DNA from: Craterostigma plantagineum
Taxonomy: Eukaryota > Streptophyta > Magnoliopsida > Lamiales > Linderniaceae
Assembly: GCA_027422505.1 (NCBI GenBank)
Contig: JAPQWV010001344.1
Location: 1-64,000, forward strand
Direction: 5' to 3'
Length of the DNA: 64,000 bases
Shown here: positions 9,961 through 22,171 of the stretch, piece after piece
Numbering within the stretch: the first letter of the stretch is position 1
Layout of the letters: each line of letters begins with the position of its first letter
The notes under the pieces: generated by a model
The model's database searches: none
The model's input: only the letters and a program-made list of their open reading frames with translations
Told to the model about the DNA's origin: nothing
Position numbers and translations under genes: made by a program

Positions 9961-10690
9961 GGTCCTCTTAGATTAGCATATTTAGTGTTGGTTCAGATAT
10001 GATTCCTAATTTTTATTCGGAGGAATTTTAATAACCATCCATTTTTGGAGAAGTGGGTTGGGTTTTGCCTCTATAGGAGACTTGGCCTTTTTGGCTTTCG
10101 TCGTCCTAGGCGGAGATTTAGGAACCCATTTTGGTTGAACCTTGCAGGGAAGGTTAATTTCAGCACGTACAAATGCTTTGGAAGTTTTGACCGAGGAAAA
10201 GATCTTTTCTTTTGATAATCTCCTAAGGTGCTTGGGGGACTCAATCTTTACGGGATACCTTAGGTGAGTACAGGCGTGTACAGCGCCATAAGCTTTCTTT
10301 ATGGCTGGATCTTGTTTCCTACGGGTCTTCCTTGTGGCATTTGTTTCAGAATGATTATTAGTAATTTTCGAGGTAGAGCCTATTTCAAAATTTTCGCTTC
10401 AAAACGTGATCGATTGAAGTGAACAAGAAGAAGCAATTATTTTGAACGTAGAAATGGCTCTTTTATTACTACGAGTGTCTTTTATTTTAACAGAAGGAGT
10501 AACATTTTTAAAAACGTGCAAATCCACTGGCTCCTTCTTTATTTTAGAACTAGACACTCTCGCCTTCATTTTCAGTGCCGGCCTACGCTCCCTGTGGACG
10601 TAGGTGGAATAAAATTAGTCTTAGCACTTTTAATAGAATTATTAATGCTCTTTTGATCTTTTCAAGGCGATTTTTCAATTTTCACGCTTC
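9961..10690 (-). pseudogene. Copia gag-protease spacer, basic part
   Basis: The - strand carries a Lys-rich, frame-broken stretch with KKAYGAVHACTHLRYP and RGPMLKWVRK, close upstream of the protease motif. Asterid copia elements have a long, poorly conserved basic segment here. I see no independent gene. Confidence 0.45.
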
Positions 10691-11107
10691 TTAAAATAGC
10701 GTGAGAGGTAGTAGTTGGGAGGATGAGGAAGCCTTGAGATTTTCCATCTCCTTATAGAATTTTTTCTTTTCAGCTTCGAAATTCTCTCTTTCTTTATCTA
10801 GTTTTGCTTGTGACTCCTCTATCAGTTTTATGATAGGGGGTTTGTAGAGAGAATTTTGATAATCAACCTTTTTGACTTCCTCGTAGTGTTCTTCAGAGTC
10901 AGGAGGTAATACTTGAACTAAATCACTGACGGGTGTTAAGGATGGTTTCCTATTTTTGTCCTTTTCTTTTAGTTCATTATAGTCAAAGGGGATCCCAGGC
11001 CCATGAGAGGCTTGCTTAATGGATGAATCGAACGCATTTTCATACGTTGATTCCGTAATGTTTCTAAGAGAGGTTACATCTAAACCCATGTTCTTAATAT
11101 CATACAT
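10691..11107 (-). pseudogene. Copia spacer ORF fragment (138 aa)
   Basis: The frame contains SDLVQVLPPDSEEHYEEVKK and a charged, helix-prone tail (KLDKERENFEAEKKKFYKEM). It lies between gag and protease of the same element. It probably belongs to the coiled-coil spacer that several plant copia lineages carry. No catalytic motif is visible. Confidence 0.5.
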
Positions 11108-11731
11108 TTCCTTCTTCCTTAAAATATGTGGGTTATTGTAACCTATGCCTTCTATTGGATTATAGAACTATATATCCTTGGACTTGTTCAAGAATATCGT
11201 CTGTTCGGAATGTCCCCTACGCGTAAGAAGATCATCTAATTTTAATTTTAGCATATAACTTCCTGCGTTCCTCGGTTTAGGAGAGCATAATTATTTTCTA
11301 CCGTTAGTTTAGCGGCTTGACAGGCATCTAGTTCCTTGCTAAGCTCACTAACCTCAGCATTTGATGTTTCTAATTCAGCCTCTAAGTTAGTGATCTTAGT
11401 GGTAGCTTCGGTTATCCTACAATTTAAGGTGGCTTTCTTGTTGAGATTCCTAACCAAACAATTGTAGTTATTTGCTAGCCTATCTTCTAATTCTTTAATC
11501 TTTTCACTATGATGTGCTAATTGAGGTTGACTAGTCTCTCTAGACTGTAAGCTCTTAGTAAGTTCTTCTATTTTGCACTAGAGCTCCTAAGTTCTGATTC
11601 GGGACTATCTATCTTCTCCTGAGATCTCTCAAGTTTATACTCTACTTCCTTTATACTTTACTGCTCACGTTTCATGTTAGCATATTGAGTTTGATATGAT
11701 TCTAACATGGTTAATAATATGGATGTAGAGA
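11108..11731 (-). pseudogene. Copia spacer with coiled-coil fragment
   Basis: The 69-aa frame at 11248-11457 (TKITNLEAELETSNAEVSEL followed by SKELDAC) is a clear heptad-type coiled coil. Flanking sequence on the same strand continues the charged composition, with stops. It joins gag on one side and the 138-aa spacer fragment on the other. Confidence 0.5.
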
Positions 11732-12725
11732 CTACCTCTTTTGACGAAGTGGATGCGTTGTCGTCGTCCGCTGAGTGGATGTTTCGGCGTCTGATTCATT
11801 GTCGAGACGGGCCATGAGAGCTAGATTCTCTTCTTCAGAACTTGACGTGTCCTCGAGCCATTGGTCCTGTTCGGCCATGAGAGCTACTCCAGCTTCCTTC
11901 TGTTTCGTCAATTGGAGCTTCCTGGAGTAGTATTTTGCATCTCTTTTCTTTGAAAGAGTGCACTCTCTGGCGAAGTGACCTGCCTTGCCACAATTCAAGC
12001 ACTTGTTAGCTTCCTTAGGATTCTTGACCTCGGAGCTCTCTGGTGCACGTTCTTTGTTCTTAGAGCTTGTAGTCCGAAGTCTATTGGCAGAGGTTGAAGA
12101 CTTCTTCTTGAAGTACTTCTTGCTCATCATTTGTCTTATGAGAGCTAACTGCTTTCCTAGAGCTTTCAAATTCGGGGTCAACGTCTGAGTCTGACTCTTC
12201 TTCCGACGCTGAAGGTTGAAGACTTCTTCTTGAAGTACTTCTTGCTCATCAGAGACCAAGGCAACAGTGTCTTTTGTCTGTTTGCCTTTCTGCTCTTTGA
12301 GAATCTCGCTGATATCATCCTTATGCTGAGCGAGATTGTCGAACACGGCATGGACATCCAACTCCTCTAGATCTTTATTTTGTCGAATCTGAGTGGATAT
12401 TTTCTTCACCATTCCGCGGGCAGAGAAGATAGAAATCTGATGTTGTCTCCATGTTGGTCTTCGTTATTTCTATCTTCCTCATCTCGTTGAGAAGAGTGAG
12501 GATCTTTGGTAGATTTCATATAGACTCTCCTCCGGCTTTGCTTTAAAGGAGTCGTAAGCAGTGAGAATGTTCGCCTTTTTGGCCTTTATGCTAACTTCCG
12601 TCCTCTGCATCATCCTATGCAGCTCATCCCACATCCCTTTAGCCGATGAGAGGCTATCAAATTGTCTGTATATATCGTTGGGGGATGCCCTGCATGAGGG
12701 TATTCATGGCTACTAGATCAGCCTT
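11732..12725 (-). pseudogene. Copia gag with zinc knuckle
   Basis: From 12725 the - strand reads ADLVAMNTLMQGIP, KGMWDELHRMMQRTEVSIKA and EESLYEIYQR, the UBN2-type gag core. Frame breaks follow near 12430-12480. The open frame 12412-11732 continues with LEELDVHAVFDNLAQHKDDI and the zinc knuckle CLNCGKAGHFAREC (CX2CX4HX4C). An acidic tail, LEDTSSSEEENLALMARL, follows. The N-terminus is missing because the array begins at 12726. Confidence 0.85.
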
Positions 12726-14091
12726 CTGCAACCGCCAGGGACAAGCCAACCCCACCAGCCAAGTTTAGGTCTGGACAAGCTGCATCCCCCATGCGCAAAC
12801 AGAAGAGAAAATCAGAAGGGATGACGACAGTAGCAAGCAGAACGACGCACGAAACAGAAACACTATGCCTATTTGCAGTTTTGATTTCGTTCGCTCGGTT
12901 TCAGTTTTGAAGATTCAAATATTAGGGTTCATCCTTCTGTTCGCTCGATTTGCATTCGCTCGATTTGATTCATCGACTTCTTATTGCAGTTTATAAATTC
13001 CTAATTTCAATCGCCTGATTCCGTTTCTCTGAGTGTTTTGATTTTCAAATTAATTTCTCAATCGCGACTCACCCGATTGACGAATCGCCGATTGGTTGCT
13101 CAATTTTGAATCCCAATCGCTCGATTCTTTCTCTAGAATCGCCCGATTGAACGGGTCGCCCGACTCTTTGATTGAATTGCAATTGCAATCGCCCGATTGA
13201 TTGAATCGCCCGATTAGTTAACCCATTTTTACTCACGATTCGATCGATTATGAGACTTTCATCGAATTTACAAATGTTTCCAAAATTTTTTGATCAGCCG
13301 ATTCCATCTCTTATCTTAATACCTCAATTCGCCCGATTCTAACCTTTACTCAATTTTATACTTCAATTGAGATCACCCGATTTCAATTCCAAATTAAATT
13401 ATTGGTTAAGTCAAATGACATGAAATCAATCACACAATCGTGCGAAATTTGCTTAATTGCTACACAATTCTTAACACTTCCGCCGAGACTTAAATTTTTT
13501 CGTGTTGCAATCCTTTCATTTACTTAATAATTTCAACACATGGCATCCTTTCATGTGATCGAATGCGACGAACTTATCAGCAAACTAATAATTTGATATT
13601 TTGTTACAGATCTTTCAATATGGTGAAAGAGATTGACGAGATTTTCACTACTAAAGACTGGCCACAAAGACTACCAATAACGTGCAGTTAGATTTTGACA
13701 ACACATCCTGCCCAGACCCTATAATCGTCAAAATCCTACTAATCCATCCCTTAAAGACTTCCTTAAATATAACTGACCGTGTCTCGAAAGTCTACGTACA
13801 ACAAGTTTGGGCCACTCTTCAACAGCCAAAGCAACCCGGCTCTTAGCCAAAATTGACAACACCATTGTTGTTCTGACCCCAACAGGCTCCCAACCTCGAT
13901 TCACTAACGACACACATCCCACTAACGATGACCTCATAAGCGGCTTCCTCTTCATGGGACACAAACCAAACGCCCAAAACACCATTCATCTCCCCGAATT
14001 CTGCGCCAAAGACACACCTCAACCCTGGCGGATGCTGTTCTTCATAGTCAACAAGTGCTTATCTCCTAAGCACACTGGGTGCGTCAGACCG
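12726..14091 (+). repeat. Array unit U1 (edge unit, 1366 bp)
   Basis: ATG is at 13620. This is the left edge, joined to copia gag at CTGCAACCGCC. It has its own leader variants, such as AACGGGTCGCCCGACTC. The body has HTGCVRP where most units have HTGWVRP. The last part of the body lies in the open frame 13807-14340, which continues into U2. Confidence 0.9.
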
Positions 14092-15461
14092 CTGCAACCG
14101 CCAGGGACAAGCCAACCCCACCAGCCAAGTTTAGGTCTGGGACAAGCTGCATCCCCCATGCGCAAACAGAAGAGAAAATCAGAAGGGGATGACGACAGTA
14201 GCAGCAGCACGAACGACGCACGAAACAGAAACACTATGCCTATTTGCAGTTTTGATTTCGTTCGCTCGGTTTTAGTTTTGAAGATTCAAATATTAGGGTT
14301 CATCCTTCTGTTCGCTCGATTTTGCATTCGCTCGATTTGATTCATCGACTTCTTATTGCAGTTTATAAATTCCTAATTTCAATCGCCTGATTCCGTTTCT
14401 CTGAGAGTGTTTTGATTTTCAAATTAATTTCTCAATCGCGACTCACCCGATTGACGAATCGCCGATTGGTTGCTCAATTTTGAATCCCATCCGCTCGATT
14501 CTTTCTCTAGAATCGCCCGATTGAACGGTCGCCCGACTCTTTGATTGAATTGCAATTGCAATCGCCCGATTGATTGAATCGCTTGATTAGTTTACCCATT
14601 TTTACTCACGATTCGATCGATTATGAGACTTTCATCGAATTTACAAATGTTTCCAAATTTTTTGATCAGCCGATTCCATCTCTTATCTTAATACCTCAAT
14701 TCGCCCATTCTAACCTTTACTCAAATTTTATACTTCAATTGAGATCACCCGATTTCAATTCCAAATTAAATTATTGGTTAAGTCAAATGACATAAAATCA
14801 ATCACAATCGTGCGAAATTTGCTTAATTGCTACACAATTCTTAACACTTCTGCCGAGACTTAAATTTTTTCGTGTTGCAATCCTTTCATTTACTTAATAA
14901 TTTCAACACATGGCATCCTTTCATGTGATCGAATGCGACGAATTTATCAGCAAACTAATCATTTGATAGTTTGTTACAGATCTTTCAATATGGTGAAAGA
15001 GATTGACGAGATTTTCACTACTAAAGACTGGCCACAAAGACTACCAATAACGTGCAGTTAGATTTTGACAACACATCCTGCCCAGACCCTATAATCGTCA
15101 AAATCCTACTAATCCATCCCTTAAAGACTTCCTTAAATATAACCGACCGTGACCCGAAAGTCTACGTACAACAAGTTTGGGCCACTCTTCAACAGCCAAA
15201 GCAACCCGGCTCTTAGCCAAAATTGACAACACCATTGTTGTTCTGACCCCAACAGTCTCCCAACCTCGATTCACTAACGACACACATCCCACTAACGATG
15301 ACCTCATAAGCGGCTTCCTCTTCATGGGACACAAACCAAACGCCCAAAACACCATTCATCTCCCCGAATTCTGCGCCAAAGACACACCTCAACCCTGGCG
15401 GATGCTGTTCTTCATAGTCAACAAGTGCTTATCTCCTAAGCACACTGGGTGGGTCAGACCG
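14092..15461 (+). repeat. Array unit U2 (1370 bp)
   Basis: ATG is at 14990. The tail has a duplicated AGCAGCAGCACGAACG instead of AGCAAGCAGGAACG, and the leader has GAATCGCTTGATTAG. It resembles U1 more than the inner units do, as expected near an array edge. Confidence 0.9.
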
Positions 15462-16832
15462 CTGCAACCGCCAAGGACAAGCCAACCCCAGCAGCCAAGT
15501 TTAGGTCTGGGACAAGCTGCATCCCCCATGCGCAAACAGAAGAGAAATCAGAAGGTGATGACGACAGTAGCAAGCAGGAACGACGCACGAAACAGAAACA
15601 CTATGCCTATTTGCAGTTTTGATTTCGTTCGTTCGGTTTTAGTTTTGAAGATTCAAATATTAGGGTTCATCCTTCTGTTCGCTCGATTTTGCATTCGCTC
15701 GATTTGATTCATCGACTTCTTATTGCAGTTTATGAATTCCTAATTTCAATCGCCCGATTCCGTTTCTCTGAGAGTGTTTTGATTTTCAAATTAATTTCTC
15801 AATCGCGACTCACCCGATTGACGAATCGCCGATTGGTTGCTCAATTTTGAATCCCAATCCTCGATTCTTTCTCTGGAAACGCCTGATTGAACGGATCGCC
15901 CGACTCTTTGATTGAATTGCAATTGCAATCGCCCGATTGATTGAATCGCCCGATTAGTTAACCCATTTTTACTCACGATTCGATCGATTCTGAGACTTTC
16001 ATCGAATTTACAAATGTTTCCAAATTTTTTGATCAGCCGATTCCATCTCTTATCTTAATACCTCAATTCGCCCGATTCTAACCCTTACTCAAATTTTGTA
16101 CTTCAATTGAGATTACCCGATTTCAATTCCAAATTAAATTATTGGTTAAGTCAAATGACATGAAATCAATCACAATCGTGCGAAATTTGCTTAATTGCTA
16201 CACAATTCTTAACACTTTCGCCGAGACTTAAATTTTTTTGTGTTGCAATCCTTTCATTTACTTAATAATTTCAACACATGGCATCCTTTCATGTGATCGA
16301 ATGCGACGAACTTATCAGCAAACTAATCATTTGATATTTTGTTACAGATCTTTCAATATGGTGAAAGAGATTGACGAGATTTTCACTACTAAAGACTGGC
16401 CACAAAGACTACCAATAACGTGCAGTTAGATTTTGACAACACACCCTGCCCAGACCCTATAATCGTCAAAATCCTACTAATACATCCCTTAAGACTTCTT
16501 TAAATATAACCGACCGTGTCTCGGAAGTCTACGTACAACAAGTTTGGGCCACTCTTCAAACAACAGCCAAAGCAACCCGGCTCTTAGCCAAATTTGACAA
16601 CACCATTGTTGTTCTGACCCCAACAGTCTCTCAACCTCGATTCACTAACGACACACATCCCACTAACGATGACCTCATAAGCGGCTTCCTCTTCATGGGA
16701 CACAAACCAAATGCACAAAACACCATTCATCTCCCCGAATTCTGCGCTAAAGACACACCTCAACCCTGGCGGACGCTGTTCTTCATAGTCAACAAGTGCT
16801 TATCTCCTAAGCACACTGGGTGGGTCAGACCG
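15462..16832 (+). repeat. Array unit U3 (leader type w)
   Basis: ATG is at 16358. The leader is type w (TTTATGAATTCC and CCCAATCCTCGATTC). The ORF body has AAATGCACAAAAC and, in its tail, TCGGAAGGGG, shared with U10, U11 and U15. Confidence 0.9.
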
Positions 16833-18086
16833 CTGCAACCGCCAGGGACAAGCCAACCCCACCAGCCAAGTTTAGGTCTAGGACAAGCTGCATCCACCAT
16901 GCGCAAACAGAAGAGAAAATCGGAAGGGGATGACGACAGTAGCAAGCAGGAACGACGCAAGAAACAGAAACACTATGCCTATTTGCAGTTTTGATTTCGT
17001 TCGCTCGGTTTTAGTTTTGAAGATTCAAATATTAGGGTTCATCCATCTGTTCGCTCGATTTTGCATTCGCTCGATTTGATTCATCGACTTCTTATTGCAG
17101 TTTATAAATTCCTAATTTCAATCGCCCGATTCCGTTTCTCTGAGAGTGTTTTGATTTTCAAATTAATTTCTCAATCGCGACTCACCCGATTGACGAATCG
17201 CCGATTGGTTTGCTCAATTTTGAATCCCAATCGCTCGATTCTTTCTCTGGAATCGCCCGATTGAACGGAACGACCGACTCTTTGATTGAATTGCAATTGC
17301 AATCGCCCGATTGATTGAATCGCCCGATTAGTTAACCCATTTTTACTCACGATTCGATCGATTCTGAGACTTTCATCGAATTTACAAATGTTTCCAAATT
17401 TTTTGATCAGCCGATTCCATCTCTTATCTTAATACCTCAATTCGCCCGATCGTAACCCTTACTCAAATTTTGTACTTCAATTGAGATCACCCGATTTCAA
17501 TTCTAAATTAAATTATTGGTTAAGTCAAATGACATGAAATCAATCACAATCGTGCGAAATTTGCTTAATTGCTACACAATTCTTAACACTTTCGCCGAGA
17601 CTTAAATTTTTTTGTGTTGCAATCCTTTCATTTACTTAATAATTTCAACACATGGCATCCTTTCATGTGATCGAATGCGACGAACTTATCAGCAAACTAA
17701 TCATTTGATATTTTGTTACAGATCTTTCAATATGGTGAAAGAGATTGACGAGATTTTCACTACTAAAGACTGGCCACAAAGACTACCAATAACGTGCAGT
17801 TGGATTTTGACAACACATCCTGCCCAGACCCTATAATCGTCAAAATCCTACTAATCCATCCCTTAAAGACTTCTTTAAATATAACCGACCGTGTCCCGGA
17901 AGTCTACGTACAACAAGTTTGGGCCACACTTCAAACAACAGCCAAAGCAACCCGGCTCTTAGCCAAAATTGACAACACCATTGTTGTTCTGACCCCAACA
18001 GTCTCCCAACCTCGATTCACTAACGACACACATCCCACTAACGATGACCTCATAAGTGGCTTCCTCTTCATGGGTGGGTCAGACCG
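16833..18086 (+). repeat. Array unit U4 (leader type z, internal deletion, 1254 bp)
   Basis: ATG is at 17732. The leader is type z (GAACGGAACGACCGACTC). About 125 bp of the ORF body is missing between ATGGG and TGGGTC near 18073, so FLFMG runs straight into SDRCN. The break sits in a GGGTGGGTC repeat, consistent with slippage or short-homology joining. Confidence 0.9.
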
Positions 18087-19445
18087 CTGCAACCGCCAGG
18101 GACAAGCCAATCCCACCAGCCAAGTTTAGGTCTAGGACAAGCTGCATCCCCCATGCGCAAACAGAAGAGAAAATCAGAAGGGTATGACGACAGTAGCAAG
18201 CAGGAACGACGCACGAAACAGAAACACTATGCCTATTTGCAGTTTTGATTACGTTCGCTCGGTTTTAGTTTTGAAGATTCAAATATTAGGGTTCATCCTT
18301 CTGTTCGCTCGATTTTGCATTCGCTTGATTTGATTCATCGACTTCTTATTGCAGTTTTTAAATTCCTAATTTCAATCGCCCGATTCCGTTTCTCTGAGAG
18401 TGTTTTGATTTTCAAATTAATTTCTCAATCGCGACTCACCCGATTGACGAATCGCCGATTGGTTGCTCAATTTTGAATCCCAATCGCTCGATTCTTTCTC
18501 TGGAATTGCCCGATTGAACGGATCGCCCGATTCTGTCTCTTTGATTGAATTGCAATTGCAATCGCCCGATTAGTTAACCCATTTTTACTCACGATTCGAT
18601 CGATTCTAAGACTTTCATCCAATTTACAAATGTTTCCAAATTCTTTGATCAGCAGATTCCATCTCTTATCTTAATACCTCAATTCGCCCGATTCTAACCC
18701 TTACTCAAATTTTGTACTTCAATTGAGATTATCCGATTTCAATTCCAAATTAAATTATTGGTTAAGTCAAATGACATGAAATCAATCACAATCGTGCGAA
18801 ATTTGCTTAATTGCTACATAATTCTTAACACTTTCGCCGAGACTTAAATTTTTTTGTGTTGCAATCCTTTCATTTACTTAATAATTTCAACACATGGCAT
18901 CCTTTCATGTGATCGAATGCGACGAACTTATCAGCAAACTAATCATTTGATATTTTGTTACAGATCTTTCAATATGGTGAAAGAGTTGACGAGATTTTCA
19001 CTACTAAAGACTGGCCACAAAGACTACCAATAACGTGCAGTTAGAATTTGACAACACATCCTGCCCAGACCCTATAATCGTCAAAATCCTACTATTCATC
19101 CCTAAAGATTTCCTTAAATATAACCGACCGTATCCCAGAAGTCTACGTACAACAAGTTTGGGCCACTCTTCAAACAACAGCCAAAGCAACCCGGCTCTTA
19201 GCCAAAATTGACAACACCATTGTTGTTCTGACCCCAACAGTCTCCCAACCTCGATTCACTAACGACACACATCCCACTAACGATGACCTCATAAGCGGCT
19301 TCCTCTTCATGGGACACAAACCAAATGCCCAAAACACCATTCATCTCCCCGAATTCTGCGCTAAAGACACACCTCAACTTGGCGGACGCTGTTCTTCATT
19401 GTCAACAAGTGCTTATCTCCTAAGCACACTGGGTGGGTCAGACCG
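18087..19445 (+). repeat. Array unit U5 (leader type y)
   Basis: ATG is at 18974. The leader is type y (CGCTTGATTTG, TTTTTAAATTCC, GATTCTGTCTCTTTG). The body starts GAAAGAGTTGACG, one base shorter than GAAAGAGATTGACG. Confidence 0.9.
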
Positions 19446-20819
19446 CTGCAACCGCCAGGGACAAGCCAACCCCACCAGCCAAGTTTAGGTCTGGGACAAG
19501 TTGCATCCCCCATGCGCAAACAGAAGAGAAAATCAGAAGGGGATGACGACAGTAGCAAGCAGGAACGACGCACGAAACAGAAACACTATGCCTATTTGCA
19601 GTTTTGATTTCGTTCGCTCGGTTTTAGTTTTGAAGATTCAAATATTAGGGTTCATCCTTCTGTTCGCTCGATTTTGCATTCGCTCGATTTGATTCATCGA
19701 CTTCTTATTGCAGTTTATAAATTCCTAATTTCAATCGCCCGATTCCGTTTCTCTGAGAGTGTTTTGATTTTCAAATTAATTTCTCAATCGCGACTCACCC
19801 GATTGACGAATCGCCGATTGGTTGCTCAATTTTGAATCCCAATCGCTCGATTCTTTCTCTGGAATCGCCCGATTGAACGGAACGACCGACTCTTTGATTG
19901 AATTGCAATTGCAATCGCCCGATTGATTGAATCGCCCGATTAGTTAACCCATTTTTACTCACGATTCGATCGATTCTGAGACTTTCATCGAATTTACAAA
20001 TGTTTCCAAATTTTTTGATCAGCCGATTCCATCTCTTATCTTAATACCTCAATTCGCCCGATTGTAACCCTTACTCAAATTTTGTACTTCAATTGAGATC
20101 ACCCGATTTCAATTCAAAATTAAATTATTGGTTAAGTCAAATGACATGAAATCAATCACAATCGTGCGAAATTTGCTTAATTGCTACACAATTCTTAACA
20201 CTTTCGCCGAGACTTAAATTTTTTTGTGTTGCAATCCTTTCATTTACTTAATAATTTCAAACACATGGCATCCTTTCATGTGATCGAATGCGACGAACTT
20301 ATCAGCAAACTAATCATTTGATATTTTGTTACAGATCTTTCAATATGGTGAAAGAGATTGACGAGATTTTCACTACTAAAGACTGGCCACAAAGACTACC
20401 AATAACGTGCAGTTGGATTTTGACAACACATCCTGCCCAGACCCTATAATCGTCAAAATCCTACTAATCCATCCCTTAAAGACTTCTTTAAATATAACCG
20501 ACCGTGTCCCGAAGTCTACGTACAACAAGTTTGGGCCACACTTCAAACAACAGCCAAAGCAACCCGGCTCTTAGCCAAAATTGACAACACCATTGTTGTT
20601 CTGACCCCAACAGTCTCCCAACCTCGATTCACTAACGACACACATCCCACTAACGATGACCTCATAAGTGGCTTCCTCTTCATGGGACACAAACCAAACG
20701 CCCAAAACACCATTCATCTCCCTGAATTCTGCGCTAAAGACACACCTCAATCCTGGCGGACGCTGTTCTTCATAGTCAACAAGTGCTTATCTCCTAAGCA
20801 CACTGGGTGGGTCAGACCG
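19446..20819 (+). repeat. Array unit U6 (leader type z)
   Basis: ATG is at 20345. The leader is type z. The body shares CAGTTGGATTTTG and CCACACTTC with U4, and its tail (in U7) has CACACAGAAGAGACAATC. Confidence 0.9.
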
Positions 20820-22171
20820 CTGCAACCGCCAGGGACAAGCCAATCCAACCAGCCAAGTTTAGGTCTAGGACAAGCTGCATCCCCCATGCGCACACAGAAG
20901 AGACAATCAGAAGGGCATGACGACAGTATCAAGCAGGAACGACGCACGAAACAGAAACACGATGCCTATTTGCAGTTCATTCGCTCGGTTTTAGTTTTGA
21001 AGATTCAAATATTAGGGTTCATCCTTCTGTTCGCTCGATTTTGCATTCGCTTGATTTGATTCATCGACTTCTTATTGCAGTTTTTAAATTCCTAATTTCA
21101 ATCGCCCGATTCCGTTTCTCTGAGAGTGTTTTGATTTTCAAATTAATTTCTCAATCGCGACTCACCCGATTGACGAATCGCCGATTGGTTGCTCAATTTT
21201 GAATCCCAATCGCTCGATTCTTTCTCTGGAATTGCCCGATTGAACGGATCGCCCGATTCTGTCTCTTTGATTGAATTGCAATTGCAATCGCCCGATTAGT
21301 TACCCATTTTTACTCACGATTCGATCGATTCTAAGACTTTCATCCAATTTACAAATGTTTCCAAATTCTTTGATCAGCCGATTCCATCTCTTATCTTAAT
21401 ACCTCAATTCGCCCGATTCTAACCCTTACTCAAATTTTGTACTTCAATTGAGATTATCCGATTTCAATTCCAAATTAAATTATTGGTTAAGTCAAATGAC
21501 ATGAAATCAATCACAATCGTGCGAAATTTGCTTAATTGCTACATAATTCTTAACACTTTCGCCGAGACTTAAATTTTTTTGTGTTGCAATCCTTTCATTT
21601 ACTTAATAATTTCAACACATGGCATCCTTTCATGTGATCGAATGCGACGAACTTATCAGCAAACTAATCATTTGATATTTTGTTACAGATCTTTCAATAT
21701 GGTGAAAGAGTTGACGAGATTTTCACTACTAAAGACTGGCCACAAAGACTACCAATAACGTGCAGTTAGAATTTGACAACACATCCTGCCCAGACCCTAT
21801 AATCGTCAAATCCTACTAATTCATCCCTAAAGATTTCCTTAAATATAACCGACCGTATCCCAGAAGTCTACGTACAACAAGTTTGGGCCACTCTTCAAAC
21901 AACAGCCAAAGCAACCCGGCTCTTAGCCAAAATTGACAACACCATTGTTGTTCTGACCCCAACAGTCTCCCAACCTCGATTCACTAACGACACACATCCC
22001 ACTAACGATGACCTCATAAGCGGCTTCCTCTTCATGGGACACAAACCAAATGCCCAAAACACCATTCATCTCCCCGAATTCTGCGCTAAAGACACACCTC
22101 AACCTTGGCGGACGCTGTTCTTCATTGTCAACAAGTGCTTATCTCCTAAGCACACTGGGTGGGTCAGACCG
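20820..22171 (+). repeat. Array unit U7 (leader type y)
   Basis: ATG is at 21699. The leader is type y, nearly the same as in U5 and U13. The body carries GTTGACG, CAGTTAGAATTTG and ACCGTATCCCAG. Confidence 0.9.

Larger units (their letters stand above)
7908..12725 (-). mobile_element. Decayed Ty1/copia retrotransposon, truncated at both ends
   Basis: On the - strand the order is gag (12725-11732), a long spacer with coiled coil, protease motif (about 9905), GAG-pre-integrase and integrase (about 9600-8540), then the start of RT (8566-7908). Protease before integrase before RT is diagnostic of copia. The RT ends abruptly against the 3' LTR of the gag-like element, which probably inserted there. 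The 5' end joins the tandem array inside gag. No LTRs remain in the window. Frameshifts occur in every domain, so the copy is dead. Confidence 0.88.

Noticed and set aside
16760..16960. Recurrent 66-aa antisense frame (CLLLSSSPSDFLFCLRM type) in most array units
   Set aside because: It is the reverse complement of the gag-like ORF tail and recurs only because the array recurs. Start and stop follow the sense codons.
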